Shown here: piece by piece, positions 45,691-54,839 of the stretch
How positions within the stretch are numbered: position 1 is the first letter of the stretch
How the letters are laid out: each line of letters begins with the position of its first letter
From: Micavibrio aeruginosavorus ARL-13
GTDB taxonomy: Bacteria; Pseudomonadota; Alphaproteobacteria; Micavibrionales; Micavibrionaceae
NCBI RefSeq assembly: GCF_000226315.1
Contig: NC_016026.1
Span: 310,001-374,000 of the forward strand
Length of the DNA stretch: 64,000 nucleotides
Direction: 5' to 3'
The notes under the pieces: model-generated
Seen by the model: only the letters and a program-made list of their open reading frames with translations
Told to the model about the DNA's origin: nothing
Database searches by the model: none
Made by a program: the position numbers and the translations under genes

Positions 45691-45749
45691 GCATCCCCGC
45701 TTTCGCGGGGATGCTAAAAAGGGGCGGTCGTTTCCGACGGCCCCTTTTT
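45691..45749. terminator. Double hairpin terminator between EF-hand gene and typA
   Basis: Hairpin one is GCATCCCCGC-tttc-GCGGGGATGC (45691-45714). Hairpin two pairs AAAAAGGGGC-GGTCG with CGACGGCCCCTTTTT (45716-45749). Hairpin two ends in T5 on the plus strand and has matching A5 for the opposite strand. The first resembles the hairpin inside the 26079 element. Confidence 0.8.
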
Positions 45750-45809
45750 GTTAGGTCTGAGCTATAGCGTTATTATTTACGTTACGCGCGCGCTATCGTT
45801 TGTTCACAC

Positions 45810-47654
45810 TTACGCGCTCAGGGATTCCTTCGCGGATTTCTTCTTCGCAATCTCGCGGTCATTCGGCGAAAGGAATTTTTTGCGCAAACGCAGGGACTGC
45901 GGCGTGACCTCGACCAGTTCATCATCATTGATGTACGCGATCATGTCTTCCAGGCTCATCTTCCGCGGCGGGACCAGGGTCACGGCTTCGTCTGAACCGC
46001 TGGCGCGCATGTTGGTCAATTTCTTGCCCTTCAACACGTTGATGTCCAGATCGTTGTCGCGGCTGTTTTCACCGACGATCATGCCCTGATACACCTTGTC
46101 GCCATGGCCGATGAACATTGTGCCACGATCCTGCAGGTTGAAGATGGCGTATGCAACCGCGTCACCCTTGTCCGTGGAGATCAGCGCGCCGTTGCGACGG
46201 CCCGCCATATCACCCTTGTACGGGCCATAGGAGTGGAACAAACGGTTCATCACGCCCGTGCCGCGCGTATCGGTCAGGAACTGGCCCTGATATCCGATCA
46301 AACCACGGGACGGGGCCAGGAACGTAATACGGGTTTTGCCCGCGCCCGACGGGCGCATGTCGGTCATTTCCGCTTTACGCTGGGTCATTTTTTCAACGAC
46401 CGCACCGGTATATTCCTCGTCCACGTCGATGAAGACTTCTTCATACGGCTCGGTCAACTGGCCGTTCTCATCTTTCTTGAACAGAACGCGCGGGCGGGAT
46501 ACGGACAATTCGAACCCTTCGCGGCGCATGTTTTCGATCAGAACGCCCAACTGCAATTCACCGCGGCCGGCCACTTCGAACGAGTCCTTGTTCGCGCTTT
46601 CGTTGACGCGAATGGCGACGTTGGTTTCGGCTTCGGCCATCAAACGGTCACGGATCATGGTCGATGTCAGCTTTTTGCCCTCGGTGCCCGCATACGGGGA
46701 ATCGTTGACGGTCAGCGTGATGGACATTGTCGGCGGATCAATCGGGGTCGACGGAACCGGGTTGGTCACGGAGGGTTCGCAAATTGTGTCGGACACGGAC
46801 GCGTTCACCATGCCGGCGATGCAGATAATGTCGCCCGCTTCGGCTGTTTCCACCGGAACGCGCTGCAATCCACGATAGGACAGCAATTTGGTCAGGCGGA
46901 AGTTTTCAACGGTTTTGCCATCCAGGCTCAGCGCCTTGACGGTCATGTTCACTTTCGCGCGGCCAGATGTCACACGGCCGGTCAGAACACGGCCCAGATA
47001 CGGGTCGCGGTCCAGCAACGTGGCCAGCATCGTGAACGGGGCGTCCACTTCCAAGCCCGGAGGCGGAACGTGGGACACAACCAGATCCATCAGCGGCGAC
47101 AGGTTTTCGCGCGGACCGTCCAGTTCCATCGAGGCCCAACCATCGCGGCCCGATGCGTACACAACCGGGAAGTCCAATTGTTCCGGTGCGGCGTCCAGCG
47201 ACACGAACAGGTCGAACACTTCTTCCAGAACTTCGTCCGGGCGCGCATCCGGGCGGTCAATCTTGTTAATCACAACAATCGGGCGCAGACCTTTTTTCAA
47301 GGCCTTGCCCAGAACGAATTTGGTTTGCGGCAAAACGGATTCAGCAGAGTCGACAAGCAGCAAGACGCCGTCCGCCATGTTCATGATCCGCTCAACCTCG
47401 CCACCGAAATCGGCGTGGCCCGGTGTGTCGATAACGTTCACGCGTACATCTTTCCACTGCACCGCGGTGCATTTGGCCAGAATGGTAATGCCGCGCTCTT
47501 TCTCCAGATCGTTGGAGTCCATGGCGCGTTCGGCAACCTGTTGGTTGTCGCGGAACGTACCCGATTGTTTCAGGATGTTATCCACCAAAGTGGTTTTGCC
47601 ATGGTCAACGTGGGCGATAATGGCGATGTTGCGAAGATTCTGGACGAACGTCAT
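45810..47654 (-). CDS. typA: Translational GTPase TypA/BipA
   Basis: The 614-aa ribosome-associated GTPase has G1 AHVDHGKTTLVD (about 14-25), the switch region LEKERGITI, G3 DTPGHADFGGE and G4 NKIDRPDARP. TypA-specific C-terminal motifs include RGLIGYQGQFLTDTRGTGVMN and MRASGSDE. The length is normal. It acts in ribosome assembly and stress translation. A 200-bp gap before the next gene contains no evident gene. Confidence 0.97.
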   Translation of the reverse strand: MTFVQNLRNIAIIAHVDHGKTTLVDNILKQSGTFRDNQQVAERAMDSNDLEKERGITILAKCTAVQWKDVRVNVIDTPGHADFGGEVERIMNMADGVLLLVDSAESVLPQTKFVLGKALKKGLRPIVVINKIDRPDARPDEVLEEVFDLFVSLDAAPEQLDFPVVYASGRDGWASMELDGPRENLSPLMDLVVSHVPPPGLEVDAPFTMLATLLDRDPYLGRVLTGRVTSGRAKVNMTVKALSLDGKTVENFRLTKLLSYRGLQRVPVETAEAGDIICIAGMVNASVSDTICEPSVTNPVPSTPIDPPTMSITLTVNDSPYAGTEGKKLTSTMIRDRLMAEAETNVAIRVNESANKDSFEVAGRGELQLGVLIENMRREGFELSVSRPRVLFKKDENGQLTEPYEEVFIDVDEEYTGAVVEKMTQRKAEMTDMRPSGAGKTRITFLAPSRGLIGYQGQFLTDTRGTGVMNRLFHSYGPYKGDMAGRRNGALISTDKGDAVAYAIFNLQDRGTMFIGHGDKVYQGMIVGENSRDNDLDINVLKGKKLTNMRASGSDEAVTLVPPRKMSLEDMIAYINDDELVEVTPQSLRLRKKFLSPNDREIAKKKSAKESLSA

Positions 47655-47855
47655 AAACTCTAAACCTATTGTTGCGATTGCGAAAAACTGGCTGCTGTGT
47701 ACAGGAAATAGGCCGAGAATGCCATAAAAAAAGCCAGTTTCCGCGTCTTTCAGGGGTTTAATATCGCATTTTCCATGGATGGGGTTCCGCCAGAGGGAAA
47801 ACGGGGGTAAAAATCGCTAAGATCCGCCTGAAATCAAGCCAAAGGATATGTGCCC

Positions 47856-48140
47856 ATGGAACTCTTGAAACCCTATCGCGCCCGGATTGACGCGCTGGAT
47901 GATAAAATCGTCGATCTTCTGGTCGAACGGGCTGGAATCATTGCCGAAGTTGGCCATCTGAAGGCCCGCGAAGGCATTCCGGCCATCCTGCAGGACCGGG
48001 TGGACCAAGTGCGTGAACGCAATGCCGCCCGCGCGGCGGAGAAGGGGCTGGACCCCGATCTGGTCCGGGCGCTTTACGCCATGCTGATCCAGTGGAGCTG
48101 CGATCTGGAAGAACAGATCAAGGCGGAGAAGGCCGCGTAA
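47856..48140 (+). CDS. Chorismate mutase (AroQ class)
   Basis: The 94-aa all-helical enzyme converts chorismate to prephenate. RARIDALDDKIVDLLVERAGIIAEVGHLK matches helix 1 with the catalytic Arg and Lys, and RVDQVRERNAARA follows. ATG 47856, with AAAGGA upstream, fits best; a GTG two codons earlier is too close to the SD. It stands apart from other aromatic genes and precedes the Nudix gene by 5 bp. Confidence 0.9.
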   Translation: MELLKPYRARIDALDDKIVDLLVERAGIIAEVGHLKAREGIPAILQDRVDQVRERNAARAAEKGLDPDLVRALYAMLIQWSCDLEEQIKAEKAA

Positions 48141-48145
48141 TTTTC

Positions 48146-48691
48146 ATGTTCGACCTGCGGACTGCGCTGAACAATCACATCCCGATTGATGACAAAGAGG
48201 CCACCGATCGCGATGCGATGCTGGCCTTTTTGGCCTCTGGTGCGCCGTGTTTTGACCGCGCCCATTGGCCGGGTCATTTCACCGGGTCGGCGTTGCTGAT
48301 CAACCGGGATGGGTTGCGCGTATTACTCAACCATCACCGGGCGTTGAATGTCTGGCTGCAATTTGGCGGGCATGCGGATGGCAATGCCGATCTGCTGGAT
48401 GTGGCCGCGCGGGAGTTGGTGGAAGAATCCGGCTTCAGCGCGTTCGAACCCGTGATGGATGGCATCTTCGATCTGGATATTCACCCGATTCCCTACAGCG
48501 CCAAACGCGGCGAACCCGCACACCTGCACTATGATGTACGCTTTATCTTTCGTTTGAATGCGGATGATGAACGCTTCACGCTCAGCGATGAATCGCTGGA
48601 TATGCGCTGGTGCAATTATGACGAGGCCATCGCGCTGACCGGGCCGGGATCTGTGGCGCGGATGCTGGGTAAATGGCGGGCGCTGGCTTAG
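48146..48691 (+). CDS. Nudix-family hydrolase
   Basis: The 181-aa hydrolase has a Nudix helix in GGHADGNADLLDVAARELVEESGF (about 72-95). REL-EES-G is intact but an Ala stands at the first Glu position. Similar NUDIX enzymes with a LQFGGHAD start to the box occur widely and act on unknown nucleotide substrates. The start 5 bp after the chorismate mutase gene suggests an operon. The stop overlaps the end of the convergent peptidase gene by 4 bp. Confidence 0.85.
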   Translation: MFDLRTALNNHIPIDDKEATDRDAMLAFLASGAPCFDRAHWPGHFTGSALLINRDGLRVLLNHHRALNVWLQFGGHADGNADLLDVAARELVEESGFSAFEPVMDGIFDLDIHPIPYSAKRGEPAHLHYDVRFIFRLNADDERFTLSDESLDMRWCNYDEAIALTGPGSVARMLGKWRALA

Positions 48692-49779
48692 GGCTTGTAT
48701 GATGGAAAGGCCGCTTTACGCGGTGATTCCTGTAACAGGATGTTGCGCAACCCACCGGCATCTTCGATGAAATTGATCCGATAGGTGGGCACTTCGCCCA
48801 ATCGTCCCAGAATTTCATTGTCGGCATATCCGGGAATTTTGCTGGCCTTGAACGGGGCAAATCCGGAATCACGGAAGAACATGGAGCGATAGGTGGATAC
48901 CGTCACCGGATGGTCATACCACGCATAGACAGCGGCGCGCATGGCGGCCCCATTTGTGACATTGTCCGGATTATCCTTGGCAACACGGGCAAACGCATCG
49001 GATACCGATTTGTAGCAGATGCCCGGCGTACTGCGGCATCCTTGAAACGTGTTGTGCCCGTGCCATGGGCCGGGGAAGCCGCTTTCCTTCATTTCCCACA
49101 GGGCTTGAACGGACAGGGCTTCTGCGGACGCTTCCTGGGCGAAGAACAGGTGCAGCAAGCCTTCTTCATCCAGCACGTTGCGCAGGGCATAGGGTGTCAG
49201 CCCCTCCAGCTCTTGCGTCAAATGCGCCAGCTCATGCGACGCGGCGGCGATTTGGGCGGCCATCGTCGACCGGTCATTCAGGACCAGCACGCCTTCGCCA
49301 TTATAATATGCGCCGTGGCCGCGCATGTTTTTGTTGAAACAGATCCAGGCCGGGCCGGTTTTGTATTGGGCGGCGTTGGCCCATTGATCGCGGCCAATCG
49401 CGGACGTGCTGAGAATGGAATAGATATCGTGAACCTTGCCGTTCGCGTAATCATTCGGACCGGGGCCGGTCACGGGCGCGCACTGCCCATCGGCCTTGGC
49501 CAGAAAACGGTTGAGATTGCGCGGCGGATCGAGTCTCTGTGCGGTGGGGTCGTATGTCGTCGGCCCACTTGCCGCGTCCTGTTCCGCTGTGACCTTTGGC
49601 GCGCTCTTCATCGAATCCGGTAACATCGGTTGAATAACGTTGGAAACGCTGGTGCATCCGCCCAGACCCAGCGCGCCAAGCGCCAGCGCGGATCCCAGCA
49701 ACACGGATCGCGCCTGCACCATGAAGGCGGGCTGGTCTTTGACGGTGGTGCCGCGGTTATAGAGGCTGGATAAACGCAT
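48688..49779 (-). CDS. Putative lipoprotein metallopeptidase (HExxH, DUF6782-like), copy 1
   Basis: The 363-aa exported protein has a long N-region followed by a lipoprotein signal ending LGLGGC (Cys about residue 42). The probable zinc site is SHELAHLTQE (HExxH, about 182-190), with the third ligand likely in AQEASAEALSVQALWEMK, 25-30 residues later. A GLCAP-like QCAPVTGPGPNDYANGKVHDI region is shared with the neighbour at 49896. GGGA lies 7 nt before the first ATG; ATG 49722 is an alternative start at the signal. It is a paralogue of the upstream gene, 30% or more alike by eye. A cell-surface peptidase is likely; the target is unknown. Confidence 0.75.
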   Translation of the reverse strand: MRLSSLYNRGTTVKDQPAFMVQARSVLLGSALALGALGLGGCTSVSNVIQPMLPDSMKSAPKVTAEQDAASGPTTYDPTAQRLDPPRNLNRFLAKADGQCAPVTGPGPNDYANGKVHDIYSILSTSAIGRDQWANAAQYKTGPAWICFNKNMRGHGAYYNGEGVLVLNDRSTMAAQIAAASHELAHLTQELEGLTPYALRNVLDEEGLLHLFFAQEASAEALSVQALWEMKESGFPGPWHGHNTFQGCRSTPGICYKSVSDAFARVAKDNPDNVTNGAAMRAAVYAWYDHPVTVSTYRSMFFRDSGFAPFKASKIPGYADNEILGRLGEVPTYRINFIEDAGGLRNILLQESPRKAAFPSYKP

Positions 49780-49895
49780 GGGCCGGTCCCTGTTTTTCTA
49801 GATCTGTTTTTTATTATGAAAACAAAAGCATGGTTTGGCCCCCGCTGCCAAGTTTTTTGTGCAGACACAGGGAAAAACCAACGGTTTGGCCATTC

Positions 49896-50936
49896 TTACG
49901 GGGAGGGGTCGTCCCGGTAATAGATTTTTGTGCTGTGCGCGGGCTGTTTCAGGATTTTGGCCACATCCCCGCCCAGATAATCAAACCCATAGGGGGCGAT
50001 GAACCCCAGGCCGGTGACGGCCTTGGCGAAATCATCCGTGGGTACGCTGTGGGATGACAGGCTGCCGCGGGGTGAAAAGTGACGCCCGCGCCCCATGTAC
50101 CCGTAATGGTGTCGTTCATACCGGTCCATCAATTCCAGATCCGCATACCATTCGCGGAAGGCGGCGCGCGCGGCGGTTCCGTCTGTGATGGCGTTGGGGT
50201 CGGCTGTGGCCACGGCTTCAAATGTTTTTGAAATCATGGCGTAGCAATTGTTCATCGTCTCCGGGCACATGGCGGTGTTGTTGTGGGCATCCCATCCGGC
50301 GGGGTATCCCGCCTGTTTCTGTTCCCACAAGGTCAGCGTGGCGAAGGCTTCTGCATCGGCTTCCTTCGCCAGTTGCAGGTGCAGGCGAGCCTCTGTGTCG
50401 GTCATGCCCAACGCGTCGGCGGTAAAGCCGCGCCTCTCCTGTTCCAGATGGCGTAATTCATGCGGTATGGCGGCGATATGTTCAGCCTCGGGCAGGTCGC
50501 TGTTTAAAACCAAGACGCCCGCACCCGTGTAATAAAACGCATACATGTCCGATGAGGGCGTGAAGCAGATCCAGGCCGGGCCCTTTTCGTATCCGGCGGC
50601 CTGTTCCCATGCATGGCGGCCGAGCGGCGTTTTTTCCATCAGCGTGTTCAGCGCATGAACGCGGCGGTTGGCATAGTGGCTGGGGCCGGGGCCAGTGACG
50701 GGGGCGCACAGCCCGTCAAATTTTTGGGCATGATCCGCAACATGGGCGGGAACGGATTGTATGGGGGCCGAAGGGTTATAAAGCGGCGCAGGGGGCGCAG
50801 ATATATCGTTGGCCCCAGTATCGTTTGCCCGAATATCATTGGCTGGTGCCGAAAGGGCGAGAAGCAGGGCCGTGCTGGTGCTCAATCCGGTGATCAGGTT
50901 CCGCCATGGGCGGACCTTGCGGAAGTGTGGAGTCAT
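49896..50936 (-). CDS. Putative exported metallopeptidase (HExxH, DUF6782-like), copy 2
   Basis: The 346-aa protein has a Sec-type signal (residues 12-32) without a lipobox cysteine. A low-complexity AND-repeat (ANDIRANDTGANDISA) comes next. The zinc motif is PHELRHLEQE (about 165-174) and a third-ligand Glu is in AKEADAEAFATLTLWEQK. LCAPVTGPGPSHYANRRVHAL is common to both copies. It lies directly upstream of copy 1 on the same strand, with 116 bp between. It is probably secreted or periplasmic while copy 1 is lipid-anchored, so the pair may act at two sites. Confidence 0.75.
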   Translation of the reverse strand: MTPHFRKVRPWRNLITGLSTSTALLLALSAPANDIRANDTGANDISAPPAPLYNPSAPIQSVPAHVADHAQKFDGLCAPVTGPGPSHYANRRVHALNTLMEKTPLGRHAWEQAAGYEKGPAWICFTPSSDMYAFYYTGAGVLVLNSDLPEAEHIAAIPHELRHLEQERRGFTADALGMTDTEARLHLQLAKEADAEAFATLTLWEQKQAGYPAGWDAHNNTAMCPETMNNCYAMISKTFEAVATADPNAITDGTAARAAFREWYADLELMDRYERHHYGYMGRGRHFSPRGSLSSHSVPTDDFAKAVTGLGFIAPYGFDYLGGDVAKILKQPAHSTKIYYRDDPSP

Positions 50937-51201
50937 TGGTCTGGTATCCCTGTCTTTTATAACGCTTTGTCTTATGCAAAACGTGTGGCTCTAACGGCCT
51001 GCAACCACGATAGAGGTCTGCGGGGGGATGTCACGCCTAATCTTTGGGAATCTGTTGGAATCACAAAGAAATTTTACCCACAGGGTGAGGATAAGTGGTG
51101 AAAGCCCCTGATTTCTTTGGTACATTGAATCATGACGTATGCAGTTCCGCGCCCCGTCATTTCCCCATAAGCCCCGGTTTCCAAACGGTTTTTTCGCAAT
51201 T

Positions 51202-51864
51202 ATGACCGCCACCAGCCCGATTCGCATTGCGCCTTCGATCCTGTCCGCCGATTTTGCGGCGCTGGGTGAAGCTGTGCGCGCGATCGATGCCGCCGGGGCC
51301 GATTATATCCATGTCGATGTGATGGATGGCCATTTCGTGCCCAACATCACCATCGGCCCGAATGTGGTGAAGGCGTTGCGCCCGCACTCAAAGAAGATTT
51401 TCGATGTGCATCTGATGATCGCGCCCGCGGATCCGTATCTGGAATCCTTTGCCGCCGCCGGGGCTGATATCATCACCATCCATCCGGAAGCATCACCGCA
51501 TTTCCATCGTTCCCTGCAAACCATTCGGGGTTTGGGCAAGCGCGCGGGCCTGGCCCTCAACCCGGCAACGCCGGTCGACGTGCTGGACCATGTGATGGAT
51601 CTGGTGGATTTGATTTTGGTCATGACGGTGAATCCGGGCTTTGGTGGGCAGGCTTATATCCCGCTGGCCGATAAAATTCGTTCCGTGCGTCAAAAAATTG
51701 CCACATCGGGTCGCGACATTGATCTGGAAGTGGACGGGGGCATCAATCCCGAAACCGCACGTGAGGTGATTGCCGCCGGGGCGAATGTTCTGGTAGCGGG
51801 GACAGCGGTGTTCTCCGGGGGTGCCGAGAAATATGCGGCGAACATCGCTGCATTGCGTGGTTAA
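51202..51864 (+). CDS. rpe: Ribulose-phosphate 3-epimerase
   Basis: The 220-aa TIM-barrel enzyme interconverts ribulose-5-P and xylulose-5-[49 protein letters not shown] and [10 protein letters not shown] are all canonical, including the metal His and Asp residues. ATG 51202 fits the family start; the upstream in-frame ATG at 51139 adds 21 unusual residues. A heparinase-family gene follows after 33 bp. Confidence 0.96.
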   Translation: MTATSPIRIAPSILSADFAALGEAVRAIDAAGADYIHVDVMDGHFVPNITIGPNVVKALRPHSKKIFDVHLMIAPADPYLESFAAAGADIITIHPEASPHFHRSLQTIRGLGKRAGLALNPATPVDVLDHVMDLVDLILVMTVNPGFGGQAYIPLADKIRSVRQKIATSGRDIDLEVDGGINPETAREVIAAGANVLVAGTAVFSGGAEKYAANIAALRG

Positions 51865-51897
51865 GGGCTGGGGCGTTTTCAAGGTTTTCTGAAGTTC

Positions 51898-53538
51898 ATG
51901 ATGAATCTGAATATCATTCATAAAATTAAACACCGTGTGCACGCAGCCACGTATAACAGCGCCCTCTATCGCTGGACCCTGAATGGTACCGTTCCCGAAC
52001 ATCTGATCGTAAAGCCGGCGGACCCGTGGCCGGGTGATGCCGCCGCCGGGCGTTTCCTGTGCAATGGCATTTTCACATTGCATGGCGAACAATTTCCCGT
52101 GGCACAGGGCGATTGGGCTCCGTCCGGATGCAGTGCGGTGTGGACCGCGCATATTCATGGTTTTGAATGGCTGCGCGATCTGCGCGCGCTGGGCGGTGAT
52201 GCCGCGCGGCGTCAGGCCCGCATGATGATCGAAAGCTGGATCGAACAATGCGGTCATTGGCACGACAGCGCATGGGATGCCGCCATCACGGGCCGCCGCA
52301 TGGCGCAATGGATTGCCCTGTACGATTTCTACGCGGGCAGCGCGGACGAAGATTTCCAATCTCTGGTGCTTGAATCTCTGGTGCGTCAGGGACGCCACCT
52401 CTCCCGCGTTCTGATGGGCCGTGGTGTTGAGGGCATGGGCGCATTCCACGCGATGAAGGGGCTGGCCTATGCGGGTCTCGGCTTCGAAGGACATGAAAAT
52501 TGGCTGGAACAGGCGCTGGATATGCTGGACCGCGAATTGCCGCGCCAGATTTTGAGCGATGGCGGCCATGTCAGCCGTTCGCCTGCGGTTTTGCTGGATG
52601 TTTTGCGTATCCTGATCGACTTGCGCGGGGCGTTGCGCGCGGGTGGGTTCCCGGTGCCGGACGACATTCAACCCACCATTGATCGTGCTTCCCAGGCTTT
52701 GCGCTTCATGCGCTACAGCGACAAAGGTTTCGCTCTGTTCAACGGCGCGCAGGAGGGGGATGTCGCGTTGGTGGATGCCGTGTTGATGCAGTCCAACGCG
52801 CGTGGAAAAATCCTGCGTTCACTGCCTGATACCGGATTTGAACGCGCCAGCGTGGGCCGGTCCGTGTTGATGGTGGATGCGGGCCGTGTGCCGCCATACC
52901 CGCATGATGTCGATGCCCATGCTGCACCGTTGTCGTTTGAATTCTGTTATGGCCGCGAACGGATTTTCGTGGCCTGCGGGTCCAACCCGGTGGATGATGA
53001 ATGGCGCAACATGCTGCGCGGAACCGCCGCGCATAACAGCGTAACGCTGGATTGGCGCAACGCCGCCGAAATTCGCAAAGACGGCCATTTTGGCCGCCGC
53101 CCGCGCAGCGTCGTGGTGAACCGCCAGGATACCGGCGATGCCTGCCTGATCGATGCGGTGCATGATGGCTATGTGCCGTTGAACGGCGTATCACACCGCC
53201 GCCGCCTGTATCTGTCGGAACAGGGGCATGATCTGCGCGGGGAAGAAACATTGACCTGCGCCACCAACCTGACCCGCGAAATCGGCGTGGTGGCCCGCTT
53301 CCATTTGCACCCGCGTGTGACGGTGTCATTGACCAAAGACGGGACGGAAGCGTTGTTGCGTCTGCCGGGTGGGGCGGGGTGGAGTTTTGTACAAAGCGGT
53401 GGCGTACTCAGCCTCGAAAACTCCATCTATATGGGGCAAGGGTGCCGCCCGCGCAAAACCAAACAACTGGTCATCACCACGACGATGAATGCTGATCTGG
53501 CTGTCCTGAAATGGGCCCTTCAGCGCGAAGGCGCGTGA
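51898..53538 (+). CDS. Heparinase II/III-family protein
   Basis: This 546-aa polysaccharide lyase-like protein has no signal peptide. The N-terminal alpha/alpha toroid region (about 80-290) is followed by a beta-sheet domain with RGTAAHNSVTLDWRNAAEI near residue 378, the conserved heparinase II/III core with the catalytic-type His. The HGFEWLRDLRALG stretch fits bacterial family members coded next to rpe or cell-envelope genes. It may degrade uronic-acid polymers in the cell or periplasm; given the uronate-type sugar operon at 31-36 kb, a role on own glycan is possible but unproved. Confidence 0.85.
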   Translation: MMNLNIIHKIKHRVHAATYNSALYRWTLNGTVPEHLIVKPADPWPGDAAAGRFLCNGIFTLHGEQFPVAQGDWAPSGCSAVWTAHIHGFEWLRDLRALGGDAARRQARMMIESWIEQCGHWHDSAWDAAITGRRMAQWIALYDFYAGSADEDFQSLVLESLVRQGRHLSRVLMGRGVEGMGAFHAMKGLAYAGLGFEGHENWLEQALDMLDRELPRQILSDGGHVSRSPAVLLDVLRILIDLRGALRAGGFPVPDDIQPTIDRASQALRFMRYSDKGFALFNGAQEGDVALVDAVLMQSNARGKILRSLPDTGFERASVGRSVLMVDAGRVPPYPHDVDAHAAPLSFEFCYGRERIFVACGSNPVDDEWRNMLRGTAAHNSVTLDWRNAAEIRKDGHFGRRPRSVVVNRQDTGDACLIDAVHDGYVPLNGVSHRRRLYLSEQGHDLRGEETLTCATNLTREIGVVARFHLHPRVTVSLTKDGTEALLRLPGGAGWSFVQSGGVLSLENSIYMGQGCRPRKTKQLVITTTMNADLAVLKWALQREGA

Positions 53539-53539
53539 T

Positions 53540-53765
53540 GATCCTTCCCCCTCTCCCTCCGGGAGAGGGCCGGGGTGAGGGTGCGGTATCAACAATTCAA
53601 TAAAACCAAAGATTACCGTCATTGCCCGGTTTATCCGGGCAATCCATCAGCCAGTGTGGATCACCCGGATAAACCGGGTGATGACGAAATATGGATGGGA
53701 TTGTGTGGATCTGAGAGTGTGGCACCCTCACCCCAACCCTCTCCCGGAGGGAGAGGGGGATACCG
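53540..53765. repeat. Large intergenic inverted-repeat element with nested palindromes
   Basis: Outer arms of about 40 nt (about 53547-53584 and 53724-53762) are inverted copies with two mismatches, and each arm itself contains the palindrome CTCCCTCCGGGAG or its counterpart. Between them lie two smaller hairpins, GCCCGG-ttta-CCGGGC (53625-53640) and CACCCGG-ataaa-CCGGGTG. It sits between the convergent heparinase and phosphoesterase genes and fills the gap completely. It has the form of a composite REP/MITE-like element. Confidence 0.7.
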
Positions 53766-54698
53766 TCAGGGCCGGTACGCCGGAATCGAAACCAGCCGTG
53801 CCGCGCTTAAAGGTTCGCCATCATCCCAGCGATACGCCGTCAAATGCTTGCGGTAATCCACGCCAACAATCGTATCCGACAGCAAGCGCAAAGGCTGGCT
53901 CAGTGAATAGTGACCGATGAAGGTCGGTTTGCTGGCCGCGTTAAACACATTTCTCAGTGCAATCGCCTGACGAATTTTTCCATGATGCTGGGCCGGGATG
54001 TTGGCCACGCGCGGGTCGGCAATGTCGGCCAGCGGTTTGTTCACATCGGCCCACCATTGCAGGCGGGCTTCGTCCCGGTCGTGCCCCATCGTGTCCTGAA
54101 ACGTGATGCCATCGGGCAGCTTGACAACCGGACCCTTCAACGTTTCTTCCAGCGCCGTATAAACCGGTTCAATCCGACGGTCATAGGCATTCAAAATGCC
54201 TGTATTGATGCGGTTTCCATGATCCAGATGCGGGGCCAATGTGGTGATGTAATCATCATTCCAGCACGCGTGTACAACGCGCAGCGGACCCAGATCCAGA
54301 TAAACGGGCAGGGTGCTCATCCACGCAATGGCGTCGGCGTGCTGGGCGCTGCCCAGCGGAAATTCGTGCAGGAACGCCTCGTGCTGGTGCCGGTTCTTGC
54401 TGCTGTGCGGGCGGATGTAATCGCCGTTGGCGTTGCGTGTGGCATAGCAGATGGCATTAAATTCGTGATTGCCCATGATGGCGTGGGCGGTGTCTGCATC
54501 GACCATGTCGCGGATGATGCGTAATGTTTGCGCTTCCTGCGGGCCGCGGTCGATCATGTCGCCGATGAAAATGACCTTGCGATCCTCCGGGTGGGTGAAG
54601 GCTGCGGATGTGTGTTGATAGCCCAAAATGCCCAGCAATCGCTCCAGCTGGTCGGCGCGTCCGTGAACATCACCGATAATGTCGTACCCCTGACTCAA
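53766..54698 (-). CDS. Metallophosphoesterase (PP1/PPP-like)
   Basis: The 310-aa calcineurin-type phosphoesterase shows motifs in order: YDIIGDVHGRADQL, IFIGDMIDRGP, IMGNHEFN, then VHACW and a final GHYSL. All metal-binding residues are present. It belongs to the bis(5'-nucleosyl)-tetraphosphatase/serine-threonine phosphatase group. No ATG precedes the first motif. TTG 54698 lies 7 nt after GGGAGG and is therefore chosen over the TTG at 54725. It is divergent from radA. The substrate could be phosphoprotein or Ap4A. Confidence 0.88.
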   Translation of the reverse strand: MSQGYDIIGDVHGRADQLERLLGILGYQHTSAAFTHPEDRKVIFIGDMIDRGPQEAQTLRIIRDMVDADTAHAIMGNHEFNAICYATRNANGDYIRPHSSKNRHQHEAFLHEFPLGSAQHADAIAWMSTLPVYLDLGPLRVVHACWNDDYITTLAPHLDHGNRINTGILNAYDRRIEPVYTALEETLKGPVVKLPDGITFQDTMGHDRDEARLQWWADVNKPLADIADPRVANIPAQHHGKIRQAIALRNVFNAASKPTFIGHYSLSQPLRLLSDTIVGVDYRKHLTAYRWDDGEPLSAARLVSIPAYRP

Positions 54699-54839
54699 AT
54701 CAACGCCTCCCAGCGAATATGGCAAGAAGCCTATCGTTGCATTTTGCGGGGGTCAAGTTTATCCGGCGCGCGCATTGTTCTTGATTTGTTCGCGTGTTGC
54801 GGGCAGGATGAGGGGCATACTTCTATAAGGAACCCCATC

